Origin: CAZYFH01 sp965197395
GTDB lineage: Bacteria > Acidobacteriota > Vicinamibacteria > Vicinamibacterales > UBA8438
Length of the DNA stretch: 64,000 nucleotides
Reading direction: 5' to 3'
Assembly: GCA_965197395.1 (NCBI GenBank)
Contig: OZ240205.1
Location: 434,001-498,000 of the forward strand
The stretch's first letter is position 1; each line of letters opens with the position of its first letter. Under the pieces are notes generated by a model. It was not told the origin of the DNA. It saw only the letters and a program-made list of their open reading frames with translations, and ran no database searches. The position numbers and the translations under genes are program-made. This document shows positions 33,343-44,176 of this stretch, piece after piece.

Positions 33343-34650
33343 ATGCGTCAGGTCGCGGGAATCTGCGTGACGGTGGTGCTGTCAGCATCGCTCCTGCATG
33401 CCCAGGTCTGGCCGCAGTGGCGCGGCCCGACAGCCGACGGCGTCGCCACGACCGCGACCGCCCCCGTGACCTGGTCCGCCACCGAGCACGTCCGCTGGAC
33501 GCGAGACCTCGCCGGGGCCGGCACGTCGTCGCCGGTTATCTGGGGCGACCGGGTATTCGTGACGTCCCAGGTCGGCTCGGGCGCGATCGATGAGCGCGGC
33601 GCCCAGTTTCCCGGCACACGGGCGGCCGCGCGTCTCGGGCGCGAGGATGCGGTCATCGAGCTCGTCGTGCACGCCATCGCGCTGTCTGACGGCCGGTCAC
33701 TGTGGGAGCATCGTTTCGCGGCAGAGGAACCGCTCCCGGCCGTGCATCGTAATCACAACTTCGCGACGCCCAGCCCCGTCACGGACGGGACGAGGGTGGT
33801 GGCGTGGTTCGGCACCGGTCAGATCGTCGTGCTCGGGGTCGATGGCACGCTCCGCTGGCAGCAACACCTCGGCCGTGACCACGGCCCGTTCGACGTCCTG
33901 TGGGGGCACGGGAGCTCACCCGTGCTCTATCGAGACCTGGTCGTGCTCCAGGTCGATCATCCACGTGCGGCGTATCTCCTGGCGCTCGACGCCGCAACCG
34001 GTGCGACGCGCTGGCAGGTCGACCGCGGGAGCGGGCTCCGGTCCTACAGCACGCCGCTCGTCATCACCCACGATGGCCGCGACGCGCTTGTCGTCAACTC
34101 GAGCGATCGAGTCGCCGCCTATGCCCCGGAAACCGGCGCGGCGCTCTGGCACGCGGGTGCGCCGGTACCCCTCGGCCTACCCATGCCGGTGTATCGGAAC
34201 GGCGTCATCTACACCAGTCGGGGGTATGCGAGCGGGCCATATCTGGCCATCGCGGCCGGCGGGCGCGGTGACGTGTCGGCGACCCATCTCCGCTGGCGAC
34301 ACCCGACGCGGGCGCCCTACGTCTCGTCGTTGCTCATCTACGACGGACTCGTCTACATGGCCACCGAGAACGGCATCGTGACTGCGACCGATGCCGACAC
34401 TGGAGATGTCGTCTGGCGGGAACGGCTGGGTGGGGTGTTCGCCGCATCGCCGGTGGCAGCCGGCGGCTACATCTATCTGACAAGCGAAGCCGGTGAGACG
34501 GTCGTGCTGTCGGCGGGGCGCGAACTCCGTGTTGTCGCGCGCAACCGGCTCGACGAGCGCACGCTGGCGTCACCGGCCATCGTCGGCACCCGTATGCTCA
34601 TCCGCACCGACCAGCGGCTGTTCTGCATCGAGGCGTCGCCGGAAGGATAG
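33343..34650 (+). CDS. Exported PQQ-like beta-propeller protein (BamB-type repeats)
   Basis: A 435-residue protein with signal peptide (ICVTVVLSASLLHAQ) followed at once by VWPQWRGPTADGV, the usual beginning of acidobacterial and planctomycetal PQQ-repeat proteins. Several WD-like PQQ blades follow, such as DATTGATRWQVDRG, APETGAALWHAG and DADTGDVVWRERLGG, ending in LFCIEAS. These propellers rarely bind PQQ as catalysts; a scaffold or binding role is likely. It is a paralogue of the protein at 40738-42066. No Shine-Dalgarno is visible at ATG 33343; an in-frame GTG at 33325 is the alternative. Confidence 0.83.
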   Translation: MRQVAGICVTVVLSASLLHAQVWPQWRGPTADGVATTATAPVTWSATEHVRWTRDLAGAGTSSPVIWGDRVFVTSQVGSGAIDERGAQFPGTRAAARLGREDAVIELVVHAIALSDGRSLWEHRFAAEEPLPAVHRNHNFATPSPVTDGTRVVAWFGTGQIVVLGVDGTLRWQQHLGRDHGPFDVLWGHGSSPVLYRDLVVLQVDHPRAAYLLALDAATGATRWQVDRGSGLRSYSTPLVITHDGRDALVVNSSDRVAAYAPETGAALWHAGAPVPLGLPMPVYRNGVIYTSRGYASGPYLAIAAGGRGDVSATHLRWRHPTRAPYVSSLLIYDGLVYMATENGIVTATDADTGDVVWRERLGGVFAASPVAAGGYIYLTSEAGETVVLSAGRELRVVARNRLDERTLASPAIVGTRMLIRTDQRLFCIEASPEG

Positions 34651-34684
34651 GGTTCAGCGCCCACGGCGGTTCGGGGAAACCGGT

Positions 34685-36991
<2,307 letters not shown>

Positions 36992-37049
36992 GGCTTCAGC
37001 CTACACCGGGTCACCGGATCGAGCCCACCTGACCCTACACTTAAAACCC

Positions 37050-37574
37050 GTGCTCGAATCAATGATGGGAGAGGTGCTGCTCCGCGTCCCGATCTGGGTC
37101 GCGCTCGCCCTCTACGCGCTCACCGAGCACATCCGGGCTGGCGGCCGCAGCGCCCGTGGCGCCCGGCTCGCCTTCTCGCTCGGTTGCCTGGCCTATCTCC
37201 TGCACGTCGCCGCCGCCTTCCACTGGTACCACGCCTGGAGCCACGCCCTAGCCTACGCCGACACCGCGGACCAGACGGCGGCCCTGGTCGGTCTCGACTG
37301 GGGCGGTGGTCTCTGGTTCAACTACGCGTTCACTGCCCTGTGGATCGGCGAGTCGGTGTGGTGGTGGGCGGCGGCCCCCGGCTACCGCAAGCGCGCGCGC
37401 GGAGTGACGCGTACCGTCCGCGCGGTGTTCCTGTTCATGATCGTCAACGGCGCGGTCGTCTTCGTCGACGGACTGATGCGCTGGGTCGGCCTGGCGATCG
37501 TGGTGTGGCTGATCTGGACGTGGTGGCGAAACCCGCCGCTGACGGAGCCGGGTGACCAACGGCAAGGCGAGTAA
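37050..37574 (+). CDS. Membrane protein of unknown function abutting IS200
   Basis: A 174-residue protein with about five hydrophobic segments (PIWVALALYALTEHIR, LAFSLGCLAYLLHVAAAFHWYHAW, LWFNYAFTALWIGESVWWWAA, AVFLFMIVNGAVVFVDGL, LAIVVWLIWTWW). It is rich in Trp and His, with paired His in the second helix, so heme or quinone binding is conceivable but unproven. GTG 37050 lies 8 nt after a TACACT box and has no Shine-Dalgarno, a leaderless arrangement; ATG 37062 and 37065 are alternatives. The TAA stop lies inside the end of the adjoining IS200 copy, so the natural C-terminus may be lost. Confidence 0.6.
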   Translation: MLESMMGEVLLRVPIWVALALYALTEHIRAGGRSARGARLAFSLGCLAYLLHVAAAFHWYHAWSHALAYADTADQTAALVGLDWGGGLWFNYAFTALWIGESVWWWAAAPGYRKRARGVTRTVRAVFLFMIVNGAVVFVDGLMRWVGLAIVVWLIWTWWRNPPLTEPGDQRQGE

Positions 37575-38222
37575 GTATCCCCCGGCAAAGCCGGGGGCTT
37601 TAGTTGTGAGCCGCTCAAAGCGGCTGACGTGACCGCTGCGCGGTCACTTGAGCCACCTGACGGTGGCGGCTCTAGTCCAACGGCAACTGATCCAGCCGCC
37701 GATCCTCTCGCTCCTGCTGCTGGATATAGTCCCGGATGATCCGTTCATCACGGCCCACCGTCGAGACAAAATACCCGCGCGCCCAGAAGTGCTGCCCCAC
37801 GAAGTTCCGGGACCGCCCCGCAAACTCCCGAGCGATGTGGATCGCGCTCTTCCCCTTGAGATACCCGATCACCTGCGCCACCGAGTACTTCGGGGGGATC
37901 GACACCAACATGTGGACGTGGTCGGGCAGCAGATGCCCCTCCTCCACCTGGCTCTCGCGGTGCCGCGCCAGCTGCCGCAGCACCTCGCCCAGCTGCTGCC
38001 GGACGCCTCCATACATCGCTTTCTTCCGGTACTTCGGAATGAACACTACGTGATACTGGCAGTGCCATTTCGTATGATTGAGACTTCGGTACGTCGTCAT
38101 GAGGACTCCTTCTCGTGATGCTTGTGCGGCTCACGGGAAGGAGTTTCCTCACGCGACTCCCGGATACGTCAAACGCTGCTGGCCGCCCCGGCAAAGCCGG
38201 GGGGTCTCCCACGGCAACTAGG
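37570..38222 (-). mobile_element. IS200/IS605-family element, copy 1
   Basis: A 653-bp element with a single TnpA gene. Its limits come from comparison with copy 2 (51568-52220): the shared sequence begins CCTAGTTGCCGTGGG and ends GGGGATACTTACT in element orientation. There is no target duplication and there are no inverted repeats, as expected for single-strand transposition. Hairpins near both ends (GGCTTTGCC-loop stems) are the likely TnpA recognition structures. CCTAG may be the target pentamer rather than part of the element. Confidence 0.88.
37672..38100 (-). CDS. tnpA: IS200/IS605 transposase TnpA (HUH Y1)
   Basis: A 142-residue Y1 transposase. The HUH motif is His61-Val-His63 (LLPDHVHMLVSIPPKYS), and the nucleophile is Tyr125 (IIRDYIQQQE). 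KWHCQYHVVFIPKYRKK at the start is typical of the IS200 group. It cuts single-stranded DNA at hairpins near the element ends. The protein is identical to that of copy 2, so both copies are recent and probably active. No tnpB accompanies it. Confidence 0.95.
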   Translation of the reverse strand: MTTYRSLNHTKWHCQYHVVFIPKYRKKAMYGGVRQQLGEVLRQLARHRESQVEEGHLLPDHVHMLVSIPPKYSVAQVIGYLKGKSAIHIAREFAGRSRNFVGQHFWARGYFVSTVGRDERIIRDYIQQQEREDRRLDQLPLD

Positions 38223-39534
38223 AAGCGGCCTCCGCCCGCTCGGAGGCGGGTGCGCAGAGACGTGAATAGACGTCGATCGCCCGTTGTGCCATGGCCGTGG
38301 CGGTGTAGTGTTCTCGAACGCCTTGGGCGGCGCGCTGGCCAAGCTCTCTCCGCCGTGCTGCGTCCGCGCGCAGGCTCGCGAGCTCCGTGGCGAGGGCGTC
38401 AACGTCTTCTGGCGCAGTAAGCACACCGCCCCCGGTCCGCTGGATGAGCTCCGTGTAGGTGCCGCGCCGCGCGGCCACGACGGGCACACCGCAAGCCATC
38501 GCCTCGATGAGACCCAATCCTTTCGGGTCGTCATAAGTCGCCGGTACCACGAAGAGGTCAAGCGCTTGGAGGAAGGCGATCTTGTGGTCGAGGTCGAGCT
38601 CGCCCCGATATTGGACCTCCGTCTCCAGTCCCCACTCGCGGACCTGACGCCGGAGCCCATCTAGGTACGCGCGATGCTCGGGTCCGAGATACCCGGCGAG
38701 CTCGAGGCGTGAGCCGTCGAGGTCACCCCGCTCGCGCAGCCGACGATAGGCGTCGCAGAGCAGATGCAGGCCCTTCTCGGGGGCGATGCGCCCGAGATAG
38801 CCGAACGTGAACGGCGCGCTCGGGTCGCGGTCGCCCGGCTTGTAGCTGTCGACGTTGACGCCGAGCGGCACGACATCTAGCTTGGCCCCCGGGATCTGCA
38901 GATACCGACTCATGTGCGCGGCGTAGTAGTCACTCACCGCGACGAAGCGATCCACCGAGGCAACGTTCCGCCGAATCAGCTCGAGGGCGCGAGTGTGGTA
39001 CGGCTCCTCCAGGTGCTCGAGGAAGATGCTCTCACCCTGCAACGTGCAGCAGATGGGGCATCCGAGCGCCTGCTTCAGGGCGGGCGCGAGCGCGATGAGC
39101 AACGAGTACGCGATGTCGACCACGTCCGGCCTGGGTTGGGAGCGCAGCCAGTGCAGCAGCTTGTCGATCTCCTTCCGCTGGTGCCCGTGCTCGCCCTTGA
39201 GCATCGAGACGGTCATGTCGCCGAGCAGCTCCGGCTGCGTCTGGATACCTCGCTGGGTGACGGCTCGCAACAGCCATGGGGCCTCCCACAGCCGGTCGAC
39301 CATCCAGGGGGTCGCCCGAAAGAGCGCCGAGTGCTGCTCGAGATAGACGCTGATCCCGCCAAAGAACACGCGATGCTGGCTGACGCTCGCTTCGTCGGTA
39401 CGCGGCGGCATATACAGCGGCAGCAGGACCACATCGTGGCCGAGGTTCATCAGCGACTTGGCGAGCGCGTTGTCACGGATACAACTCCCGCAGTACATCC
39501 CGCCGGCCCCGGCTGTGATGGAGATGATGCGCAT
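38218..39534 (-). CDS. Family 4 glycosyltransferase
   Basis: A 438-residue GT-B enzyme. The N-terminal domain starts MRIISITAGAGGMYCGSCIRDN, with a Gly-rich loop, and the linker holds FVAVSDYYAAHM. The C-terminal GT4 domain has FTFGYLGRIAPEKGLHLLCDAYR, AGYLGPEH and the EX7E region FVVPATYDDPKGLGLIEAMACGVPVVAARRG. It probably transfers a sugar in polysaccharide or glycolipid synthesis. TATAAT on the minus strand (39554-39549) lies 14 nt before the ATG, leaving a very short leader. The TAG stop is part of the CCTAG at the edge of IS200 copy 1. Confidence 0.88.
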   Translation of the reverse strand: MRIISITAGAGGMYCGSCIRDNALAKSLMNLGHDVVLLPLYMPPRTDEASVSQHRVFFGGISVYLEQHSALFRATPWMVDRLWEAPWLLRAVTQRGIQTQPELLGDMTVSMLKGEHGHQRKEIDKLLHWLRSQPRPDVVDIAYSLLIALAPALKQALGCPICCTLQGESIFLEHLEEPYHTRALELIRRNVASVDRFVAVSDYYAAHMSRYLQIPGAKLDVVPLGVNVDSYKPGDRDPSAPFTFGYLGRIAPEKGLHLLCDAYRRLRERGDLDGSRLELAGYLGPEHRAYLDGLRRQVREWGLETEVQYRGELDLDHKIAFLQALDLFVVPATYDDPKGLGLIEAMACGVPVVAARRGTYTELIQRTGGGVLTAPEDVDALATELASLRADAARRRELGQRAAQGVREHYTATAMAQRAIDVYSRLCAPASERAEAAS

Positions 39535-39548
39535 TGGCGTAAGCGCCG

Positions 39549-39554
39549 ATTATA
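39549..39554 (-). promoter_or_regulatory. Consensus -10 box of the glycosyltransferase
   Basis: TATAAT within CGCTATAATC on the minus strand, 14 nt before the ATG at 39534. The same CGCTATA core precedes the genes at 44177, 45618 and 52341. Confidence 0.5.
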
Positions 39555-39612
39555 GCGTCCAAGCCCTGGCGGCAAGGACCGGTCACCGCCGGCCGGCCGT
39601 ACCGGGGAAGGC

Positions 39613-40692
39613 CTAGTGCACCGCCGTTGATATGCGATCAAGCATTCGCGTGTGCGACCGGATGATGGCACGTGCCGGCTTGGTCCACTCGAAGGGCGTA
39701 GGGTGCCGGTTCCAGGCGCGTAGGTAAGCGACGAGATGATCCTGTAGCGCCCGCTTCGAGGCGAAGTCGGTGAGCGACAGGGACTGTTTGGCCAAGATTC
39801 CGAAGAAGCCTTCGATCTGGTTCAGCCAGGACGCGCTCGTTGGGGTGTAGTGGAAGTGGACGCGCGGGTTGCCGGCGAGCCAGGCGCGCACGTCCTCCGT
39901 ATTGTGCGTGGAAGAGTTGTCGAGCACGACATGGAGTTGACGGCCCGGATAGGTGCGGACGACCTTCTTCATAAACCGGAGGAAGTCCGTCGCCGTATGG
40001 CTGGTGCTGAAGCGGTGGGTCACTTTTCCGGTCGCGACCTCAAGGGCGGCGAAGAGATCGACGATCCCGTGCCGCCGATAGTCGTGCGTGTGCCGCACGG
40101 CGCGGCCCGCTCGTAAGGGGAGCGGCGGTTGGGTACGCTCCAAGGCCTGGATGGACGTCTTCTCGTCGACACTGAGCACAATCGCGTGTTCCGGCGGGCG
40201 GAGGTACAGACCGACGACATCCGTGACCTTGGCCGCGAATGCCGGATCTCGACTCACTTTGTAGGTGCGGGTGAGGTGTGGCTTGACGCCGTTGGCTCGC
40301 AGGACGTCGGACACACAGCCGCTCGTGAACCCGACCGCGTGGCCCAGGAGACGGGTCGTCCACCGGCTTCGCCCGGCGGGCGGGGGCGACAGCGCGAGTT
40401 GCACGATCTCCTCAACAGTGTCGGCTGGCACGGCATGGTCCCGGCGGCCGGACTTCGGACGGTCAAACAGCCCGTCAACACCCTCCCGCACGAAGCGGCG
40501 CCGGATCCGCGACACCGCTTCCGGCGACAGGTCGAGCCGCGACGCAATGTCCACGCCTCCTTCGCCAGCCGCACTCAAGAGAATGACGCGTGCGCGGCGC
40601 ACCAACCCGGCTGGCTCCTTCGCGCGCGCGACAAGGGCTTCCAGCATCTTCTGTTGTTTACGTGTCGTTCTGACGTGGTGTGTGTGTGCCAC
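39613..40692 (-). CDS. IS630 family transposase
   Basis: A 359-residue DDE transposase. A helix-turn-helix region lies at 45-70 (GGVDIASRLDLSPEAVSRIRRRF), followed by a winged-helix segment. The catalytic core has Asp176 (VLSVDEKTSIQ), Asp258 (HVVLDNSSTHNT) and Glu294 (ASWLNQIEGFFGIL), the spacing of about 35 between the last two being usual for IS630/Tc1. The stop codon TAG uses the flanking TA. It appears complete and probably active. Confidence 0.95.
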   Translation of the reverse strand: MAHTHHVRTTRKQQKMLEALVARAKEPAGLVRRARVILLSAAGEGGVDIASRLDLSPEAVSRIRRRFVREGVDGLFDRPKSGRRDHAVPADTVEEIVQLALSPPPAGRSRWTTRLLGHAVGFTSGCVSDVLRANGVKPHLTRTYKVSRDPAFAAKVTDVVGLYLRPPEHAIVLSVDEKTSIQALERTQPPLPLRAGRAVRHTHDYRRHGIVDLFAALEVATGKVTHRFSTSHTATDFLRFMKKVVRTYPGRQLHVVLDNSSTHNTEDVRAWLAGNPRVHFHYTPTSASWLNQIEGFFGILAKQSLSLTDFASKRALQDHLVAYLRAWNRHPTPFEWTKPARAIIRSHTRMLDRISTAVH

Positions 40693-40738
40693 ACACGCAT
40701 TAGATCACATGCTTGACCTTATATCAACGGCGGTGCAC
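39616..40738 (-). mobile_element. Complete IS630-family element
   Basis: A 1123-bp element with terminal inverted repeats of about 33 bp starting GTGCACCGCCGTTGATAT and continuing to TCAAGCAT with few mismatches. TA dinucleotides flank both ends (39614-39615 and 40739-40740), the TA target duplication of IS630. One transposase gene fills it. The right-hand TA belongs to the stop codon of the neighbouring PQQ gene. The left flank, 39535-39613, has only the glycosyltransferase promoter. Confidence 0.92.
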
Positions 40739-42066
40739 TAGTCGGCCGCGATGCAGTAGAGGGAACGCCGGCCGCGGAGGTAGATTTCGCCGTCGACGAC
40801 TGCGGGGGACGCATCGATGTGGTCGTCCAGCTCGTTCGTCGCGAGCACCGAGAGCTCGCGACCCGCGGCCAACACAACGGTCGTGCCGTCGCGGCTCGTG
40901 ACATAAAGACGGCCGCCGGCCACAACGGGCGACGCGTAGATGTCCCGGATGCCGGGAAGCCTCTCGGGCCCGAAGACCTTGCGGCCCGACGCGGCGTCGT
41001 AGGCCGACAGCACACCCGAGTTGCTTTTCGTGAAATAGAGAACGCCGTCGTGAAGCACCGGCGACGGTACGTAGGGGGTGTCGCGATCGAGCGACCAGAC
41101 GATGGCCTCCGTGCCCGCGATGTCGCCGCTGGCGCGGGCAAGGTCGATCGCGTATAGCTGGTTCCCCCGAAACCCGCTCATCAGAAACACCATCCCATCG
41201 GCGGCCACCGGAGACGGTATCGCGTTCAGGGTCACCCCGTCCCCTTCCCACACAAGACGCCCCGTCTCGGCGTCGTAGCTACGCACGCGATCCGTGGCAC
41301 TGGTGATCACTTGGGCACGGCCGTCGTGCTCGACCACGAGCGGCGTCGTCCACGAGGTCATTTCGTCCCGCTCGGTGCGCCACTGTTCCTCGCCCGTCAT
41401 CTTGTCGAGCGCCGTGATGAACGACTGTCCCTGGTGATCCCAGAGGAGGACGATGGAATCCCCGTGCAGCGCCGGCGACGCGCCTTCGCCGAATCCCATG
41501 CGAATCGTCATGTCGCCAAAATCGCGATCCCAGAGCAACGCTCCGTTCATGTCGTAGCAGTAGAGACCGCGCGACCCGAAGAACGCGCAGACCACCTCGC
41601 CATCTGTCACAGGCGAGGGCGAGGCCCAGCTCCCGGTCCCGTGGCGACCCTCGTGCGGCTGCGCGGTCAGCGGGGTTCGCTCCCAGACGATGCGGCCGTC
41701 ACTCCGGTCGAGAGCCAGGATCGCAAACTGCTGCCTCTCACCCGAGCCGACCGCGCCGGTGAACCGGTTGCGCAGCCGTGCGAAAAAGCCCTCGTTCGAA
41801 GCCTCGCCCTCGCCGGCAGGCACCGACGTCAGGACGAACACCCGGTCGCCCCAGATGACCGGCGATGCGGAGCCGTGTCCCGGAATCGCGACCTTCCATC
41901 GCACGTTACGCGTCTCGCTCCACTCGGTCGGTGGGTCGGCGCCGGGCGCCGCGCCCGTCGCCAACGGCCCGCGCCACTGCGGCCAGTAGCGGTCGTCCGC
42001 CGCGAGGCCGGACGCCGCGGTCACCGTCAGCGAGAGCACGGTCAGGATCGCGACACGACGCATCAT
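40738..42066 (-). CDS. Exported PQQ-like beta-propeller protein (BamB-type repeats), second copy
   Basis: A 442-residue protein. ATG 42066 is chosen because GGGAGGAGATC precedes it and a signal peptide follows (VAILTVLSLTVTAASGLAA). The mature part begins DRYWPQWRGPLATGA and holds PQQ-type blades such as DRSDGRIVWERTPL, DKMTGEEQWRTERDE, DAETGRLVWEGDG and DAASGRKVFGPERL, ending in RRSLYCIAAD. It is a paralogue of 33343-34650. The IS630 element has inserted into its TAG stop; the first base of the element restores the G, so the protein end is unchanged. Confidence 0.83.
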   Translation of the reverse strand: MMRRVAILTVLSLTVTAASGLAADDRYWPQWRGPLATGAAPGADPPTEWSETRNVRWKVAIPGHGSASPVIWGDRVFVLTSVPAGEGEASNEGFFARLRNRFTGAVGSGERQQFAILALDRSDGRIVWERTPLTAQPHEGRHGTGSWASPSPVTDGEVVCAFFGSRGLYCYDMNGALLWDRDFGDMTIRMGFGEGASPALHGDSIVLLWDHQGQSFITALDKMTGEEQWRTERDEMTSWTTPLVVEHDGRAQVITSATDRVRSYDAETGRLVWEGDGVTLNAIPSPVAADGMVFLMSGFRGNQLYAIDLARASGDIAGTEAIVWSLDRDTPYVPSPVLHDGVLYFTKSNSGVLSAYDAASGRKVFGPERLPGIRDIYASPVVAGGRLYVTSRDGTTVVLAAGRELSVLATNELDDHIDASPAVVDGEIYLRGRRSLYCIAAD

Positions 42067-42159
42067 GAAGATCTCCTCCCTCATCAGGCTACAGCATCTG
42101 CAGGCCAGCATCTGGCCATAGGATAGGATATCGAGACTTGTAGGCGAACGAGGTCATTG

Positions 42160-42591
42160 ATGCGTACACGTGTTGCGTTCGGTGTCGTGCTCGCCCTGGG
42201 CTCGTTTCTGGCAAGTGCTGCCGCGCAGGACGCCGTGACCGAGGCCGACTACGACGCCGCGATGAAGGAGCTTCGCTTTCTCGCCAGCGACGTGGATATC
42301 CACATCGACGCGAGCTACTGGGGGGACCTGGGCGAGGACACCGACAAGCTCCGGCGCGAGTTCGCGAAGGTGGAATCGTTCTGGAAAGCGCAGGAGCAGC
42401 CCGAGGCGGTTGCGGCCGTCGGCCAGGCGCTCGAAGCCGTGCGCGCCATCTCACGCGCCGCCGGCGCGGAGGACCGGGCGGCGGCGACCGCCGGCCTGAC
42501 CGCGCTGCGCGGTGCATGCCAAGCGTGCCACGCCGAGTTCCGTGAGGAAACCGCCGACGGCTTCCGGATCAAGCCGAGCGCCCTACGGTAG
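42160..42591 (+). CDS. Cytochrome c'/c556-like protein
   Basis: A 143-residue exported protein (signal ending ASAAAQ) with a four-helix-bundle pattern and one heme c site at the C-terminus, CQACH at 120-124, followed by AEFRE. Met35 (DAAMKEL) in helix 1 could be the second axial ligand, as in c556. Such cytochromes carry electrons or bind NO; the role is open here. GAGGTC lies before the ATG. It diverges from the PQQ gene and converges on the NHL gene across a strong hairpin. Confidence 0.85.
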   Translation: MRTRVAFGVVLALGSFLASAAAQDAVTEADYDAAMKELRFLASDVDIHIDASYWGDLGEDTDKLRREFAKVESFWKAQEQPEAVAAVGQALEAVRAISRAAGAEDRAAATAGLTALRGACQACHAEFREETADGFRIKPSALR

Positions 42592-42606
42592 GCCGTACAA
42601 ACACGA

Positions 42607-42638
42607 AGGCCGGCCCGGGCGCATGCCCGTACCGGCCT
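42607..42638. terminator. Hairpin between convergent genes
   Basis: AGGCCGG at 42607-42613 pairs with CCGGCCT at 42632-42638, and an inner CGGGC/GCCCG pair extends the stem. It lies 15 nt after the cytochrome stop and 50 nt before the stop of the NHL gene. No T run follows. Confidence 0.5.
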
Positions 42639-42687
42639 CCGATAACGATCAGCGGGCCAACCGCGCCCGCCCCCGAGTTCGTCCGGC

Positions 42688-43992
42688 TTACCGCGAGGGC
42701 CAGAGCACGCCCTGGCTGTTCTCGCCCTCGGCACCGGCCGGCACCGGCCCCATGCCCGTGTAGACGAACTTCTGCGCCCGCGAGCCCTCGTAGGTCTCGG
42801 TCGTGTAGATGTTGCCATCCGAATCGACGGCGATGCTGTGCACGGCGAAGAACATGCCGGGCTGGCGGCCGCCGTCACCGAACGCCGTCAGGACCTCCAT
42901 CGACTCCCGCTCGATGATGTAGACCTTCATGTTCTGCCCGTCGGCCAGATACAGGAATTGCTGCTCCGGGTCGGGCGAGAAGTCGATGTCCCAGGTCGAA
43001 CCCTGCGACAGCGTGTTGGTGGCAATGAGCACCTCGTTCACGAAGGTGCCGTCCTTCTGGAAGACCTGGATGCGGTCCTCGGCGCGGTCACAGACATACA
43101 CGAGACCGTCACTGGAGATCTCGGAACAGTGCACCGGGCCGCGGAACTGCTGCGCGGGATCATTGCCCGGCTGGTAGCGGGGCATGCCTTCGAAGTAGTC
43201 GTCGACGGGCTCGTTGCCGTAGGCGCCCCAGTACCGCTTGAGCTCGCCCGTGTCCATGTCGACGACCGCAATGCGCTTGTTGAAGTAGCCGTCGGCGAAA
43301 TACGCCTCGTTCGCGTCCGGGTCGATCCCGATCTTGGCGACGCGACCGTAGCTGTCGGTCGCATGGCTGTCGCGCTCGAAGATCCGGCGGCCGTCCCGTT
43401 CGCCGACCTGACGCGCGCCATGCTGCCCGAACGACATCAAGAACTCGCCGCTGCGGGTGAACTTCAGGACGTGCGCGTCGCCCTGGCCGTTGCCGCCGAC
43501 CCAGACGTTGTCCATGTGGTCGACGGTGATGCCGTGGTTCGACTCGGGCCAGACGTAGTCCCCAGTCTCGGTGCCAGGCCCACCCCAGCTATCGACCAGG
43601 TTGCCCTCCTGGTCGAACACCAGCACGGGCGGTGCCGGCTGGCAGCACTCACTCACCGGCGGGTCTGGTTCGCCATCCCCGTTCCGGTCGACGACGGCGA
43701 GACCGATCTCGGTGTTCGCAACAAACTGATCGGGCGTGTTCCGGTGGACGACCCAGATGTTGTCGCGTGAGTCGACGTCGACGCCGATCGTCGGCCCCAT
43801 GAGCCCATGATCCGGCAGGTTCTTCGGCCAGAGCGGATCGACCTCAAACATCGGCACCATGACCGCGTTCGGGTCGGCCGCCGGCATCGCGTCGCCGCCA
43901 CTTTCCGGCGCTTCCTCCGCCATCCCGCCACCGCAAGCGATGGCGATGCCCACGAGACCCACCACCAAGAACAGAGCGTGCTTCCGGTTCAT
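42688..43992 (-). CDS. NHL-repeat lipoprotein
   Basis: A 434-residue lipoprotein (lipobox IAIAC, Cys20) with an NHL-type six-bladed propeller: GPTIGVDVDSRDNIWVVHR, GITVDHMDNVWVGGNGQGDAHVLKFTRSGEFLMSFG, GLVYVCDRAEDRIQVFQKDGTFVNE and SIAVDSDGNIYTTETYEGSRAQKF. A Cys pair (ECCQP) lies in the second blade. It is related to peptidyl-alpha-hydroxyglycine lyase-like propellers but lacks a clear catalytic set, so binding is likelier. GAGGAGG precedes ATG 43992. TATACT on the minus strand at 44083-44078 is a plausible promoter with a leader near 80 nt. Confidence 0.85.
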   Translation of the reverse strand: MNRKHALFLVVGLVGIAIACGGGMAEEAPESGGDAMPAADPNAVMVPMFEVDPLWPKNLPDHGLMGPTIGVDVDSRDNIWVVHRNTPDQFVANTEIGLAVVDRNGDGEPDPPVSECCQPAPPVLVFDQEGNLVDSWGGPGTETGDYVWPESNHGITVDHMDNVWVGGNGQGDAHVLKFTRSGEFLMSFGQHGARQVGERDGRRIFERDSHATDSYGRVAKIGIDPDANEAYFADGYFNKRIAVVDMDTGELKRYWGAYGNEPVDDYFEGMPRYQPGNDPAQQFRGPVHCSEISSDGLVYVCDRAEDRIQVFQKDGTFVNEVLIATNTLSQGSTWDIDFSPDPEQQFLYLADGQNMKVYIIERESMEVLTAFGDGGRQPGMFFAVHSIAVDSDGNIYTTETYEGSRAQKFVYTGMGPVPAGAEGENSQGVLWPSR

Positions 43993-44176
43993 CCTGTGCC
44001 TCCTCAGGCCAATCTCAGGCTCACGAACGCGCGAGCTGCCGAGACGATTCGTCGCAATCCGGGGGTCGAAGGTCACCAGTATACTTGGAAACCGGCGCCC
44101 ACCCTCACCCACCTCGGGGACAACACGGCGTCGAGCCTAACCCAGAGCAGGTGTTGCGCTATATTCGAGGCGGATC

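Noticed and set aside
33343..34650. PQQ-dependent alcohol dehydrogenase
   Set aside because: The repeats are of the BamB-like WPQWRGP type and lack the Cys-Cys and Asp/Glu set of quinoprotein dehydrogenases.
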